From Prosapia bicincta (taxonomy: Eukaryota; Arthropoda; Insecta; Hemiptera; Cercopidae): a DNA stretch of 64,000 nt. Position 1 is the stretch's first letter, and each line of letters begins with the position of its first letter. The notes under the pieces were generated by a model. That model did no database searches and was not told where the DNA came from. It saw nothing but the letters and a program-made list of their open reading frames with translations. Shown piece after piece: positions 51,480 through 64,000 of the stretch. The translations under genes were made by a program, and so were the position numbers. The stretch covers positions 61,257,655-61,321,654 of the forward strand of contig JBAIZL010000005.1 in NCBI GenBank assembly GCA_036971475.1, given 5' to 3'.

Positions 51480-52130
51480 ATAACTTTAGAGGTAAGAGGA
51501 ACAGAGCACGAGGTGTGATAGTAACCCATAAGCTTCCAGTTTAGGGATTATTTATCCTAAACGCTAGGATGTAACGTTCATCAGATGTAGAAGGTTTGGC
51601 TGTCCTAGATGGAAGTTTTTTATTTCCCATATGAGCTGTTCCTAGCTACTGAATCTTGACTGAAGCTGCTTAGGACTGAGATTGGCTTTCTGAGACCTGG
51701 GAGCTAGACATCGTTGGTCCTTCATGGAGGCTCGTAGACGAGACACAACAATTTATGTCCATTGAGTCACAGCCATCCATGGAAGTAGTCCCGGCCCCTC
51801 ACTACAGCTGACAGATGCGGATACTTGGAGCTGGCTGTTCAACCGGCGAGGGGTTTAGTGAGTTTCAGGATGAAATCCTCTATTCCTATTGATGAATACT
51901 ACTCCCTCCTCCCCCTGTGCTGACATATAGTCTACAGGCGATTGTGTTGTTTCTTACAAACTATGAAGGTAGTGATCGTCAGGCACCTGTGCTGGGCAGA
52001 GCACAGCTTTTCTCGCCATTTTCCATCTCTTCGCCGAAACAAAATCCCTCTTTCGAAGGGTTAATTAATCACTGCGTAGTGCCTTCCTATGATGGGTGAC
52101 TATGATCACTGCAGCTTGGGATCTACATAG
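51480..52130. other. GC-richer block, probably an unclassified interspersed repeat
   Basis: Composition differs sharply from the flanks, with blocks such as CCCCTCACTACAGCTGAC, GGCGAGGGGTTTAGTGAG and GGCACCTGTGCTGGGCAG. All frames are short. No reverse transcriptase or transposase motif was seen. It could be the untranslated end of a LINE-like element or a single-copy segment. Confidence 0.35.
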
Positions 52131-52612
52131 AATCTTAATTAATTCTAAGTTAGCATTAATAATTCTAGACACAAACACACACTCAGAAACTAAAGCTGAC
52201 ACTCAGGGAACTACCGACAGAAGCGAAACGTTTACAGCTAAGACTACAGAAATTTTGAACTGAGGAAAACATTTTATTTTGCATAAAGAAAATTACCTAG
52301 ACATTTGTTATTAGATGTGCCTAAAAATGTTTTCATTTAAAAAATTGGATTAAAAATGCATAGCTTATTATCTCGGTATTGAATTATTTGCATTGAAACT
52401 CATCAACTTTAAGAAAATGATCTTTAAATAAATTCATATATTCATTACTGATCAAAACTATTTATTAACAACCTTATAATCCCCTGTTATATGAAATCAC
52501 ACGTCATTTAATTTACTTTGAGGTAACTCATTTCATAACCAAATGAATAATTGTTATGACGCCATTATTCTGACGGAAATTATACTGACGCGAAATTGTG
52601 TGTTTAGTCCAA

Positions 52613-52643
52613 CCAATAGGTTTGTGAAGGCGTCGCTATAAAA
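52613..52643 (+). promoter_or_regulatory. CCAAT plus TATA pair
   Basis: CCAAT at 52613-52617 and TATAAAA at 52637-52643 have plausible core-promoter spacing on the plus strand. Related TATA-bearing sequence recurs at 55453-55459 and 55776-55782 beyond the 74-bp array. No gene downstream was recognised. Confidence 0.3.
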
Positions 52644-52862
52644 GTTTTCACCTCAAAATGAAATTATTTCATAACACTTTATCACGTACGACAACAGTGT
52701 TTAAATTGATTACAAAACCAAAGTTATAAAGTTCGAGGCCGAGATAAAGATGTTCCTACGTTAACGTTCGGCTCCGTGAAACCGGTTGAGTCTTTGATTA
52801 AAATTTTATTCGCGTACAACACGATATTGCGTAACTCTGTTGGTGGCAAGATTTAAATATGG

Positions 52863-54785
52863 ATAATATAATAACCTTACAGCTGATTGGCTGTCCAATA
52901 ACACAACGCAAATAGAAGGATATTCTGTAAAACTGTGTAAATGATAAGCTTACAGCTTATTGGCTGTCTAATAATACAACGCAAATACAAGAATATTTTG
53001 TAAAACTGGGTAAACGATGAGCTTACAGCTTATTGGCTGTCTAATAATACTACCCAAATAGAAGGATATTCTGTAAAACTGGGTAAACGATGTGCTTACA
53101 GCTTATTAACTGTCTATTAATACAACGCAAATAGAAGGATATTTTGTAAAACTGGGTAAACGATGAGCTTACAGCTGATTGGCTGTCTAATAATACAGCG
53201 CAAATAGAAGGATATTTTGTAAAACTGGGTAAACTATGAGCTTACAGCTGATTGGCTGTCTAATAATACTACCCAAATAGAAGGATATTCTGTAAAACTG
53301 GGTAAACGATGAGCTTACAGCTTATTGGCTGTCTAATAATACTACCCAAATTGAAGGATATTCTGTAAAACTGGGTAAACGATGAGCTTACAGCTTATTA
53401 ACTGTCTAATAATACAACGCAAATAGAAGGATATTTTTAAAACTGGGTAAACGATGAGCTTACAGCTGATTGGCTGTCCAATAACGCAACGCAAATAGAA
53501 GGATATTCTGTAAAACGGAATAATACAATAACCTTACAGCTGATTGGCTGTCCAATAACACAACGCAAATAGAAGGAAATTCTGTAAAACGGGGTAATAC
53601 AATAACCTTACAGCTGATTGGCGGTCCAATAACACAACGCAAATAGAAGGAAATTCTGTAAAACGGGGTAATACAATAACCTTACAGCTGATTGGCTGTC
53701 CAATAACACAACGCAAATAGAAGGAAAGTCTATAAAACGGGGTAATACAATAACCTGACAGCTGATTGGCTGCCCAAGAACACAACGCAAATAGAAGGAA
53801 ATTCTGCAAAACGGGGTAATACAATAACCTTACAGCTGATTGGCTGCCCAAGAACACAACGCAAATAGAAGGATATTCTGTAAAACGGAATAATACAATA
53901 ACCTTACAGCTGATTGGCTGTCCAATAACACAACGCAAATAGAAGGAAAGTCTATAAAACGGGGTAATACAATAACCTGACAGCTGATTGGCTGCCCAAG
54001 AACACAACGCAAATAGAAGGAAATTCTGCAAAACGGGGTAATACAATAACCTGACAGCTGATTGGCTGCCCAAGAACACAACGCAAATAGAAGGATATTC
54101 TGTAAAACGGAATAATACAATAACCTTACAGCTGATTGGCTGTCCAATAACACAACGCAAATAGAAGGAAATTCTGCAAAACGGGGTAATACAATAACCT
54201 TACAGCTGATTGGCGGTCCAATAACACAACGCAAATAGAAGGAAATTCTGTAAAACGGGGTAATACAATAACCTTACAGCTGATTGGCTGTCCAATAACA
54301 CAACGCAAATAGAAGGAAAGTCTATAAAACGGGGTAATACAATAACCTGACAGCTGATTGGCTGCCCAAGAACACAACGCAAATAGAAGGAAATTCTGCA
54401 AAACGGGGTAATACAATAACCTGACAGCTGATTGGCTGCCCAAGAACACAATGCAAATAGAAGGATATTCTGTAAAACGGAATAATACAATAACCTTACA
54501 GCTGATTGGCTGTCCAATAACACAACGCAAATAGAAGGAAATTCTGCAAAACGGGGTAATACAATAACCTTACAGCTGATTGGCGGTCCAATAACACAAC
54601 GCAAATAGAAGGAAATTCTGTAAAACGGGGTAATACAATAACCTTACAGCTGATTGGCTGTCCAATAACACAACGCAAATAGAAGGAAAGTCTATAAAAC
54701 GGGGTAATACAATAACCTGACAGCTGATTGGCTGCCCAAGAACACAACGCAAATAGAAGGAAATTCTGCAAAACGGGGTAAACAA
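52863..54785. repeat. 73/74-bp minisatellite array (about 26 copies) with paired CCAAT motifs
   Basis: The left third (to about 53460) uses 73-bp monomers with GCTTACAGCTTATTGGCTG. The remainder uses 74-bp monomers with CTTACAGCTGATTGGCTG. Many 74-bp monomers contain ATTGG-CTGT-CCAAT, two head-to-head CCAAT boxes, next to an E-box CAGCTG. A second type reads CTGCCCAAG instead. Because 74 = 3x24+2, shifting minus-strand frames stay open for up to 208 codons; these are not genes. Confidence 0.97.
53534..54785. repeat. 5-monomer higher-order repeat, 370 bp
   Basis: Monomer order (A, B with GGCGGTCC, A with AAAGTCTATAAA, C with CCTGACAG, C/D with GGATATTCTG) recurs from 53534, 54126 and 54496. 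A three-monomer block at 53904-54125 lacks the first two, so one unit was shortened. The last unit is cut at the array's right edge. Confidence 0.8.
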
Positions 54786-56320
54786 TAAAAGTTTTCAACA
54801 CTAAAGTTATTAAAGGGAAACGATATTATTTCTTAAAAGTATTACTTAAAACAGCCAGATAAGAAGGCCGAATGTGATAACTTTGTATTTTAAAAAAAAT
54901 GTAATAAATTATTTACATACATGAAATCTAAAATAGGACGATTTTATTTAACCTTATTGTTCTGGCCTTTATTTCTATACCACTAAGCACTTTAGTCGAT
55001 TACTTTCCCAAATGATATTCCTCAGAGGTTACGACTCATGCTTTAGGATGTCTTTGTAGTGGGACCTTGGTTACTGTAGTAAATGCTACTTCTGTCTTTG
55101 TAAATTGAGTTCTTGTCCTGCCTTTTCTTTTTAAATTTTAAATTCCTTAACATTATTTTGAGTTTCCGCTATATCGATGCTGAAGATGATGTAATTATTT
55201 TTGACGTCATTAACTGGGCTATGAGTAAGAACTAATACAAGTATTGTGCTCTGAAGAACTTGGAAAATAATTTAAAATGGCTTGATTTAAGGATTTATAA
55301 AACCAGTAAATATTTTAAGGGAAAATAACATCGATGGGAACCAATAAAACTTACTTAACTTGCACGTTAAAGCAATTGTTTTAAATAACAGGTAACTAAA
55401 ATCAGCTGATATATGAAATCATATGTAATAACTTAATTTACTTTGAATACTGTATAAAAGTCGAAGTGTTAGAGGGTATCGTAAGAATTTTCTGTCTCAA
55501 AAACATACACAGTCAGCCCTAAGAAGTAGCCAGTTCAATAAAATTTCAACGTAATAACATACAATATATAAAGTTACATAATCTACTTGTTAAAACAGAT
55601 GTTCTACAATATAATCTATAACGTAAAATCAGATGTTGTGTTAAATCATATATTATTACTTAATTAATGCTAAAATAAGAAACGCGTCTAGTGAGAGCCA
55701 CGGCTAGCCGAAGATTTTTCTACGTTAAAACAGCTGGCTATATTAAATAGTCAATAATCAAAACCTGTATTTAGTTATAAAAGTGAAATGTTTATAACAC
55801 GTACAACATAAGATCGTATAAATCAGAAAACCGATAAAATAAAATATAAGTTTTTAAATAATATTAAAAATATCCGAACGGATGACTGTTTTTTTGGAAA
55901 ATTTATAAAATTGTTTGTTTCATCAGAACTAAGCAGAATTGTGAGTAAAAAATTACCCAGAAAAAATAGTAGATGTTTAATATCATCAGTAAATGTCGAT
56001 GAAAGGCTAACAACTAAAGTTAATTTTATTCGTAGAACTATAATGCCCAGATAATTACTATGGACAAGCAAACTGCCTCGAACACCAGTTCGAATCAAAG
56101 TGAACACATAAGAGGTTGTTGTACGAGAACACCTGTTTGATACCTCATATGCGTTTACACAATTGTACCAACACAACAACATGAAATAACGAGTGCAACA
56201 AACAATAGAAACAAAGTTTAGTGCGTTTGGTAAGATGGTTTCGTAACACCTTGTAGAACGACTGAAAATAAAAGTACAAAAATCATTTATTCCTCTTTAA
56301 TAAAACTGTTTGTGCCCCAT
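54786..56320. other. spacer with modules related to the DNA left of the 74-bp array
   Basis: TATATGAAATCATATG and TTAATTTACTTTGA near 55410-55445 match 52488-52525. TATAAAAGT and ATAACACGTACAACA near 55776-55810 match 52637-52690. No coding gene; the minus-strand frame 55823-56182 has no known domain. Confidence 0.45.
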
Positions 56321-56351
56321 TTTTGAATTCCTTCTATTAGCTCACATTCTC

Positions 56352-56406
<55 letters not shown>

Positions 56407-56470
56407 TATATATATATATATCTTGTACAAAAAAAATGTTCAATTGTTAATAAAATAGGCTTATATTCAT
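56321..56470 (-). mobile_element. 3' end of the tRNA-Arg-headed repeat family (copy 3, truncated)
   Basis: The minus strand reads GAATATAAGCC, then TTGTACAAGATATATAT, an expanded AT tract, then GGAGAATGTGAGCTAATAG and AAGGAATT. It lacks the tRNA-like head. The AT tract at 56355-56422 has grown from the short ATATAT of copy 2. Confidence 0.6.
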
Positions 56471-58262
<1,792 letters not shown>

Positions 58263-58304
58263 TCGTATATATATATATATATATATAAGAGCACAGTGGT
58301 ACAA

Positions 58305-58440
58305 TATATTACAATGAAAATATGGCAAAGAATCCCTATACCACAAAAATAATCAAAAATAAAACAAGTTACTTAAGATTAAACCCTTATGTACATTTCG
58401 ATGAGAGGGTCATCATCATCAGAGGGTCTTATTACAAATA
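58305..58440 (-). mobile_element. short element with a hammerhead-like motif (copy G)
   Basis: AATAAAACAAG, then AACCCTTATGTACATTTCG, then a minus-strand CTGATGA-hairpin-GAAAT. It has the layout of one arm of the paired elements. An AT tract (58264-58287) lies just left of it. Confidence 0.5.
58395..58422 (-). ncRNA. hammerhead-like core motif (candidate)
   Basis: Minus strand: CTGATGA, T, stem GATGA/TCATC with loop CCCTC, GAAAT, then GTACATAAGG. Good boxes and stem. Confidence 0.4.
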
Positions 58441-59639
58441 TTTCAATCTATCAAACAAGAAGTTAAAACTAGATCACGCTAGTTTACGGTAGTTCTATCT
58501 TGAGAAATAACCTATTCGGATTTCCATAGGTGATCTACATTTTCGATAACAAATCCACTGTCGCAATATGTATATATAAATATACCTCGCACCTCGCTCT
58601 TGAACTGTTGTTGCGTTCACCTCGTCAATGCTACATGAGACTGAGATTGCTAGACGACGGAACTGCGATTTTATGCACTGCAGAACGAACGGATGTACTC
58701 CAGATAATAACTAAATTGTTCAACATATATATATATAAATATAAAATACGTTTTCTTGTTTAATAATTTAAAACAACATAGGTTATTCAAATACAAGAAT
58801 ATTTTGTATTTGAATAACCTATGTTGTTTTAATATATATATATATATATTATACAAACAAATCTAATAATAAATTATAATAACAAATACAAACAATTAAT
58901 ATGAATAATAAATATACAATATTACATTTAATTATGCAATCTAAAGTAACTAAGAAAAGTAAACAAGTATTAGGTACTAACTTTAATTATCTGTTCGTTA
59001 ATGTCCGTTTTCATGCAAGTTTTATCCACTCGACAAAATAAAACTTTCATCCCGTTATTGTAAGTAGACCATCGGAAGAGAGTAAATCTAACTCGGGTAA
59101 ATTGTCACCTGTCCAAAAGGACTCCATTAAGGATCTATCCCTTTGCCTTCAGGAACAGAGATTATTTACGCTATTTTGTTTTCAGATTTATTTCACCTCG
59201 TCTGACTCATCCTTCTTTCTGTTCGAGTAAAACCTTTCTATTGACCCGAAGGATAGTAGGTTTGCGATCCTCTACCCGTCATGCCATAGACCTTCTCTAA
59301 GTCTCAGACCCTAACCTAACCTACTTGTTACCACTAGCCCTACTATTATTCAAAACTCTTATTTTCTTTCGTTCGCAATGACTGTTAGAACCTTAAAATA
59401 CAAAAATGTGAGGCATTATATTTTAAAACATTTGTCATGCTTTGTTGCTTTAAGAACGGGCTAGTTCACAAAACAGCTATTTGCCTGGCTTTAGTTAAAA
59501 CTCATTTATCCTAATGTAACGAAGTTATTTATTTCTAATGCTCAAATATATTAAAATACAATACAATTTAAAAGTAAAATATATTTTTCATTAAAATTTG
59601 CACGAGTGGAACAAAATATTCGACCAAAAAATGTTTTAT
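58441..59639. other. AT-rich spacer with a small palindrome
   Basis: Apart from the palindrome at 58768-58832 and the AT tract at 58831-58850, nothing was recognised. Confidence 0.45.
58768..58832. repeat. perfect palindrome, 29-bp arms, 7-nt spacer
   Basis: 58768-58796 is the exact reverse complement of 58804-58832 (TTAAAACAACATAGG at the outer end), with spacer GAATATT. It borders an AT tract on the right, like the 32.0-kb palindrome. Confidence 0.93.
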
Positions 59640-59653
59640 TAGCTACTTTTATA

Positions 59654-59877
59654 AACAATATTCGAGATGGCTTGTGAGTAAAAGTTATAAATCAAAGAAT
59701 AAATATGCTACGACTCACAATCATAAAAACTTTATTATCATAAGCGTTTCAATGACATTGGTACTATTCAATATTGGTAATGTGTATCACTGAAGATGAT
59801 GACCTATTGTCATTGAAACGCGTATGATAATAAAGTTTTTATAATTGTGAGTCGTAGCATATTTATTCTTTCATTTA
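59654..59877 (+). mobile_element. inverted-repeat element with hammerhead-like motif (copy H)
   Basis: Begins TTATAAACAATATTCGAGATGG or thereabouts. Arms of ~64 bp starting AAAGAATAAATATGCTACG (59696) and ending at 59872 are inverse to each other. The right arm holds the intact motif; the left arm keeps only the GTTTCAATGACA half. Possible 14-bp flanking duplicates with two mismatches are TAGCTACTTTTATA (59640-59653) and TAGCTACTGTTATG (59878-59891). Same family as the nested insertion at 25320-25484. Confidence 0.65.
59790..59819 (+). ncRNA. hammerhead-like core motif (candidate)
   Basis: CTGAAGA, T, stem GATGAC/GTCATT with loop CTATT, GAAAC, then GCGTATGA. Confidence 0.4.
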
Positions 59878-59891
59878 TAGCTACTGTTATG

Positions 59892-61124
59892 TTGGTAGTT
59901 AGCTTTTAATATATTGTGCCTATAAGTATTATGGATCAAAATCTTTTAACAAATATGTGTTCATTTCTTTTTAGGTTTAATATACTTCAACGGCGAACTA
60001 AATTTCAAATTATATATGGTGTAGTTCTAGTAAACAATTTTTTTACAAATGTAATTTAAATCGATATTTATTTGTATTTAATCATTTGTATACTGGCGAG
60101 CTTTACACGTAATTTGTAAATAAAGTATTACCTGATAATTTTACTTTTAATGCTCAATTTCTTAAACGATACAATGTTTAAACAATTTACTTAGTTTTAC
60201 AGCTATTCATTTCCAAACAATTAATATTCTTGAATTTTGTTAAAGTGATTAATTATTATTCATAATTAAAATTGACCAAATAAACGTTAATACAGTTTAT
60301 GATAAGGAATGTGATTTTTATTTTCTGAAAATACCTAAATATAAAAACTAATCAATAAAGTTACATTACTAAGGGTTTAGTGGCGACATCTGTGAAGCGT
60401 TTCAGAACTACGTGTTCACTATATTACAACATGCTTTGTTTAACTGTTAAAGAATTCAACCGATAGCTTCGTTTTAATGTCACTTGAGGAAGACGATTTG
60501 GAGAGAAATTTTAGAGAGAATGGTTTATTTTCTAAAACTAGTTTTCTAGTTTTTTAATTATACATATAATTATTTAAAAATTAAATGCTTTACTAGATTT
60601 GCGATTACAAATTATTATTATAACCTCAATTCTAAAATTCACTCGACGAAATTTAGTGTTTCTTTTTGTTTTGTACATTACAGTATTTTAGTTTTTAAAA
60701 ATGTGTCACAATCATGAAAAATTGACTTTGTTTTCAAGTTTGGTTACAATATATTTTGTGTGTGGGGTCTATTTTAGTGATGTTACAAATAAAATTGTAT
60801 ACGAAAGAAAAGTGAACAGCAAAATATATTTATTGTAATTGTGCTCACTTACTCATGTTAGGTGCAATTAGAAGCCAACGTAAAATTACAGTGGTACTAC
60901 TTATAAATATACATTGCCCTTTCCATATGATAACTCGTTGCGAAGGAATAACTTATCATAGGTTGAATGGCGTTAAAAAGCATCAATGAGAAAAGATTAT
61001 TGATAGTTAAATGGTGTTTCTTATTTATTTATACCATTTACTCACAAGTTATTCTCAAATTTTAATTATTAAGCTCATAATTGTTAGGTTGTACATCTTG
61101 AAATTTTTGAATAGCACTTACTTA
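59892..61124. other. unassigned AT-rich spacer
   Basis: No gene or repeat recognised up to the edge of the 100-bp array. Confidence 0.5.
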
Positions 61125-64000
61125 TAGGCTACATTTATAGTGCATTGACGAAGCTGCGCAAAGCGTCTGCTTCTGCCGGGTAATATGAGTAGATACTGTG
61201 TCTTACCAAGTGTTTTTACCAATGTAGGCTACATTTACAGTGCATTGACGAAGCTGCGCAAAGCGTCTGCTTCTGCCGGGTAATTTGAATAGTTAGTGTG
61301 TCTTACCAAGTGTGTTTACCAGAGTAGGCTACATTTATAGTGCATTGACGAAGCTGCGCAAAGCGTCTGCTTCTGCCGGGTAATATGAGTAGATACTGTG
61401 TCTTACCAAGTGTTTTTACCAATGTAGGCTACATTTACAGTGCATTGACGAAGCTGCGCAAAGCGTCTGCTTCTGCCTGGTAATATGAGTAGATACTGTG
61501 TCTTACCAAGTGTTTTTACCAATGTAGGCTACATTTACAGTGCATTGACGAAGCTGCGCAAAGCGTCTGCTTCTGCCGGGTAATTTGAATAGTTAGTGTG
61601 TCTTACCAAGTGTGTTTACCAGAGTAGGCTACATTTATAGTGCATTGACGAAGCTGCGCAAAGCGTCTGCTTCTGCCGGGTAATATGAGTAGATACTGTG
61701 TCTTACCAAGTGTTTTTACCAATGTAGGCTACATTTACAGTGCATTGACGAAGCTGCGCAAAGCGTCTGCTTCTGCCGGGTAATTTGAATAGTTAGTGTG
61801 TCTTACCAAGTGTGTTTACCAATGTAGGCTACATTTACAGTGCATTGACAAAGCTGCGCAAAGCGTCTGCTTCTGCCTGGTAATATGAGTAGATAGTGTG
61901 TCTTACCAAGTGTGTTTACCAATGTAGGCTACATTTACAGTGCATTGACGAAGCTGCGCAAAGCGTCTGCTTCTGCCTGGTAATATGAGTAGATAGTGTG
62001 TCTTACCAAGTGTGTTTACCAATGTAGGCTACATTTATAGTGCATTGACGAAGCTGCGCAAAGCGTCTGCTTCTGCCAGGTAATATGAGTAGATAGTGTG
62101 TCTTACCAAGTGTGTTTACCAATGTAGGCTACATTTACAGTGCATTGACAAAGCTGCGCAAAGCGTCTGCTTCTGCCTGGTAATATGAGTAGATAGTGTG
62201 TCTTACCAAGTGTGTTTACCAATGTAGGCTACATTTATAGTGCATTGACGAAGCTGCGCAAAGCGTCTGCTTCTGCCGGGTAATATGAGTAGATAGTGTG
62301 TCTTACCAAGTGTGTTTACCAGAGTAGGCTACATTTATAGTGCATTGACGAAGCTGCGCAAAGCGTCTGCTTCTGCCGGGTAATATGAGTAGATACTGTG
62401 TCTTACCAAGTGTTTTTACCAATGTAGGCTACATTTACAGTGCATTGACGAAGCTGCGCAAAGCGTCTGCTTCTGCCGGGTAATTTGAATAGTTAGTGTG
62501 TCTTACCAAGTGTGTTTACCAGAGTAGGCTACATTTATAGTGCATTGACAAAGCTGCGCAAAGCGTCTGCTTCTGCCTGGTAATATGAGTAGATAGTGTG
62601 TCTTACCAAGTGTGTTTACCAATGTAGGCTACATTTACAGTGCATTGACGAAGCTGCGCAAAGCGTCTGCTTCTGCCTGGTAATATGAGTAGATAGTGTG
62701 TCTTACCAAGTGTGTTTACCAGAGTAGGCTACATTTACAGTGCATTGACGAAGCTGCGCAAAGCGTCTGCTTCTGCCTGGTAATATGAGTAGATAGTGTG
62801 TCTTACCAAGTGTGTTTACCAATGTAGGCTACATTTACAGTGCATTGACGAAGCTGCGCAAAGCGTCTGCTTCTGCCTGGTAATATGAGTAGATACTGTG
62901 TCTTACCAAGTGTGTTTACCAATGTAGGCTACATTTACAGTGCATTGACGAAGCTGCGCAAAGCGTCTGCTTCTGCCTGGTAATATGAGTAGATAGTGTG
63001 TCTTACCAAGTGTGTTTACCAATGTAGGCTACATTTATAGTGCATTGACGAAGCTGCGCAAAGCGTCTGCTTCTGCCAGGTAATATGAGTAGATAGTGTG
63101 TCTTACCAAGTGTGTTTACCAATGTAGGCTACATTTACAGTGCATTGACAAAGCTGCGCAAAGCGTCTGCTTCTGCCTGGTAATATGAGTAGATAGTGTG
63201 TCTTACCAAGTGTGTTTACCAATGTAGGCTACATTTATAGTGCATTGACGAAGCTGCGCAAAGCGTCTGCTTCTGCCGGGTAATATGAGTAGATAGTGTG
63301 TCTTACCAAGTGTGTTTACCAGAGTAGGCTACATTTACAGTGCATTGACGAAGCTGCGCAAAGCGTCTGCTTCTGCCTGGTAATATGAGTAGATACTGGG
63401 TCTTACCAAGTGTGTTTACCAATGTAGGCTACATTTACAGTGCATTGACGAAGCTGCGCAAAGCGTCTGCTTCTGCCTGGTAATATGAGTAAATATTGTG
63501 TCTTACCAAGTGTGTTTACCAGAGTAGGCTACATTTATAGTGCATTGACGAAGCTGCGCAAAGCGTCTGCTTCTGCCGGGTAATATGAGTAGATACTGTG
63601 TCTTACCAAGTGTTTTTACCAATGTAGGCTACATTTACAGTGCATTGACGAAGCTGCGCAAAGCGTCTGCTTCTGCCGGGTAATTTGAATAGTTAGTGTG
63701 TCTTACCAAGTGTGTTTACCAGAGTAGGCTACATTTATAGTGCATTGACAAAGCTGCGCAAAGCGTCTGCTTCTGCCTGGTAATATGAGTAGATAGTGTG
63801 TCTTACCAAGTGTGTTTACCAATGTAGGCTACATTTACAGTGCATTGACAAAGCTGCGCAAAGCGTCTGCTTCTGCCTGGTAATATGAGTAGATAGTGTG
63901 TCTTACCAAGTGTGTTTACCAATGTAGGCTACATTTTCAGTGCATTGACGAAGCTGCGCAAAGCGTCTGCTTCTGCCTGGTAATATGAGTAAATACTGTG
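61125..64000. repeat. 100-bp satellite array (about 29 copies, right-truncated)
   Basis: TCTTACCAAG recurs at exact 100-bp steps from 61201 to beyond 63901, with no length change. Variants cluster at a few sites: CGGG/CTGG/CAGG, AGATACTG/AGATAGTG/AGTTAGTG, TTTTTACC/TGTTTACC, AATGT/AGAGT, GACG/GACA. Three monomers at 62029-62320 recur at 63029-63320 (shift 1000). The block starting at 62319 recurs at 63519 (shift 1200), so multi-monomer duplications with a two-monomer insertion have occurred. The array continues past the window. Confidence 0.98.

Noticed and set aside
53534..54604. Long overlapping minus-strand frames (up to 208 codons) with a repeated Cys-rich motif
   Set aside because: Produced by the 74-bp period. 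The same peptide appears in three shifted frames.
55823..56182. 119-codon minus-strand frame with hydrophobic stretches
   Set aside because: AT-rich sequence yields Phe/Leu/Ile runs by chance; no known family features.
61125..64000. Hammerhead ribozyme encoded in the 100-bp satellite
   Set aside because: Only a loose resemblance to the first box; no GAAA box at the right place.

Overview
This window is AT-rich animal nuclear DNA. It has no bacterial-type operons. It holds one recognisable conserved exon, many dinucleotide microsatellites, five separate satellite or minisatellite arrays, and a dense scatter of decayed mobile elements. The exon (39819-40322, minus strand) encodes the N-terminal part and HCN domain of an Ih/HCN hyperpolarisation-activated cation channel. 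Its sequence looks most like the arthropod Ih type, so an arthropod is the best guess. The species cannot be named from the window.

Layout. 1-21475 is a 217-bp satellite (about 99 monomers, cut by the window's left edge) with several nested higher-order repeats. 22660-23652 is an 80-bp array whose monomers carry strong dyads. 23653-29127 is unique or decayed DNA with a nested inverted-repeat element at 25014-25569 and a frame-broken Tc1/mariner transposase relic near 27 kb. 29128-30243 is a 141-bp array. 31-34 kb holds microsatellites, a perfect 105-bp-arm palindrome and a 55-bp poly(A). 34.66-37.52 kb is a large inverted repeat attached to a tRNA-Arg-like SINE head. 38-41 kb contains the Ih exon in long non-coding flanks. 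41.9-47.5 kb is rich in short inverted-repeat elements and has two inverted copies of a ~530-bp repeat. 50.1 kb carries a pogo/Tigger-like fragment, followed by a second tRNA-Arg-like SINE head. 52863-54785 is a 73/74-bp array with paired CCAAT motifs. 58056-58262 is a mariner 5' end cut off in an AT microsatellite. 61125-64000 is a 100-bp array running off the right edge.

The most interesting thread is a set of short elements at about 25.0, 25.3, 42.0, 46.2, 46.7, 58.4 and 59.7 kb, with stand-alone or decayed copies elsewhere. They carry a hairpin framed by CTGAWGA and GAAAY, which resembles the catalytic core of a hammerhead ribozyme. Several are built as head-to-head inverted pairs with 13-15 bp target duplications. 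This recalls the terminal repeats of Penelope-like retroelements, but no reverse transcriptase is present. No functional cooperation between genes can be described, because only one live gene fragment is visible.
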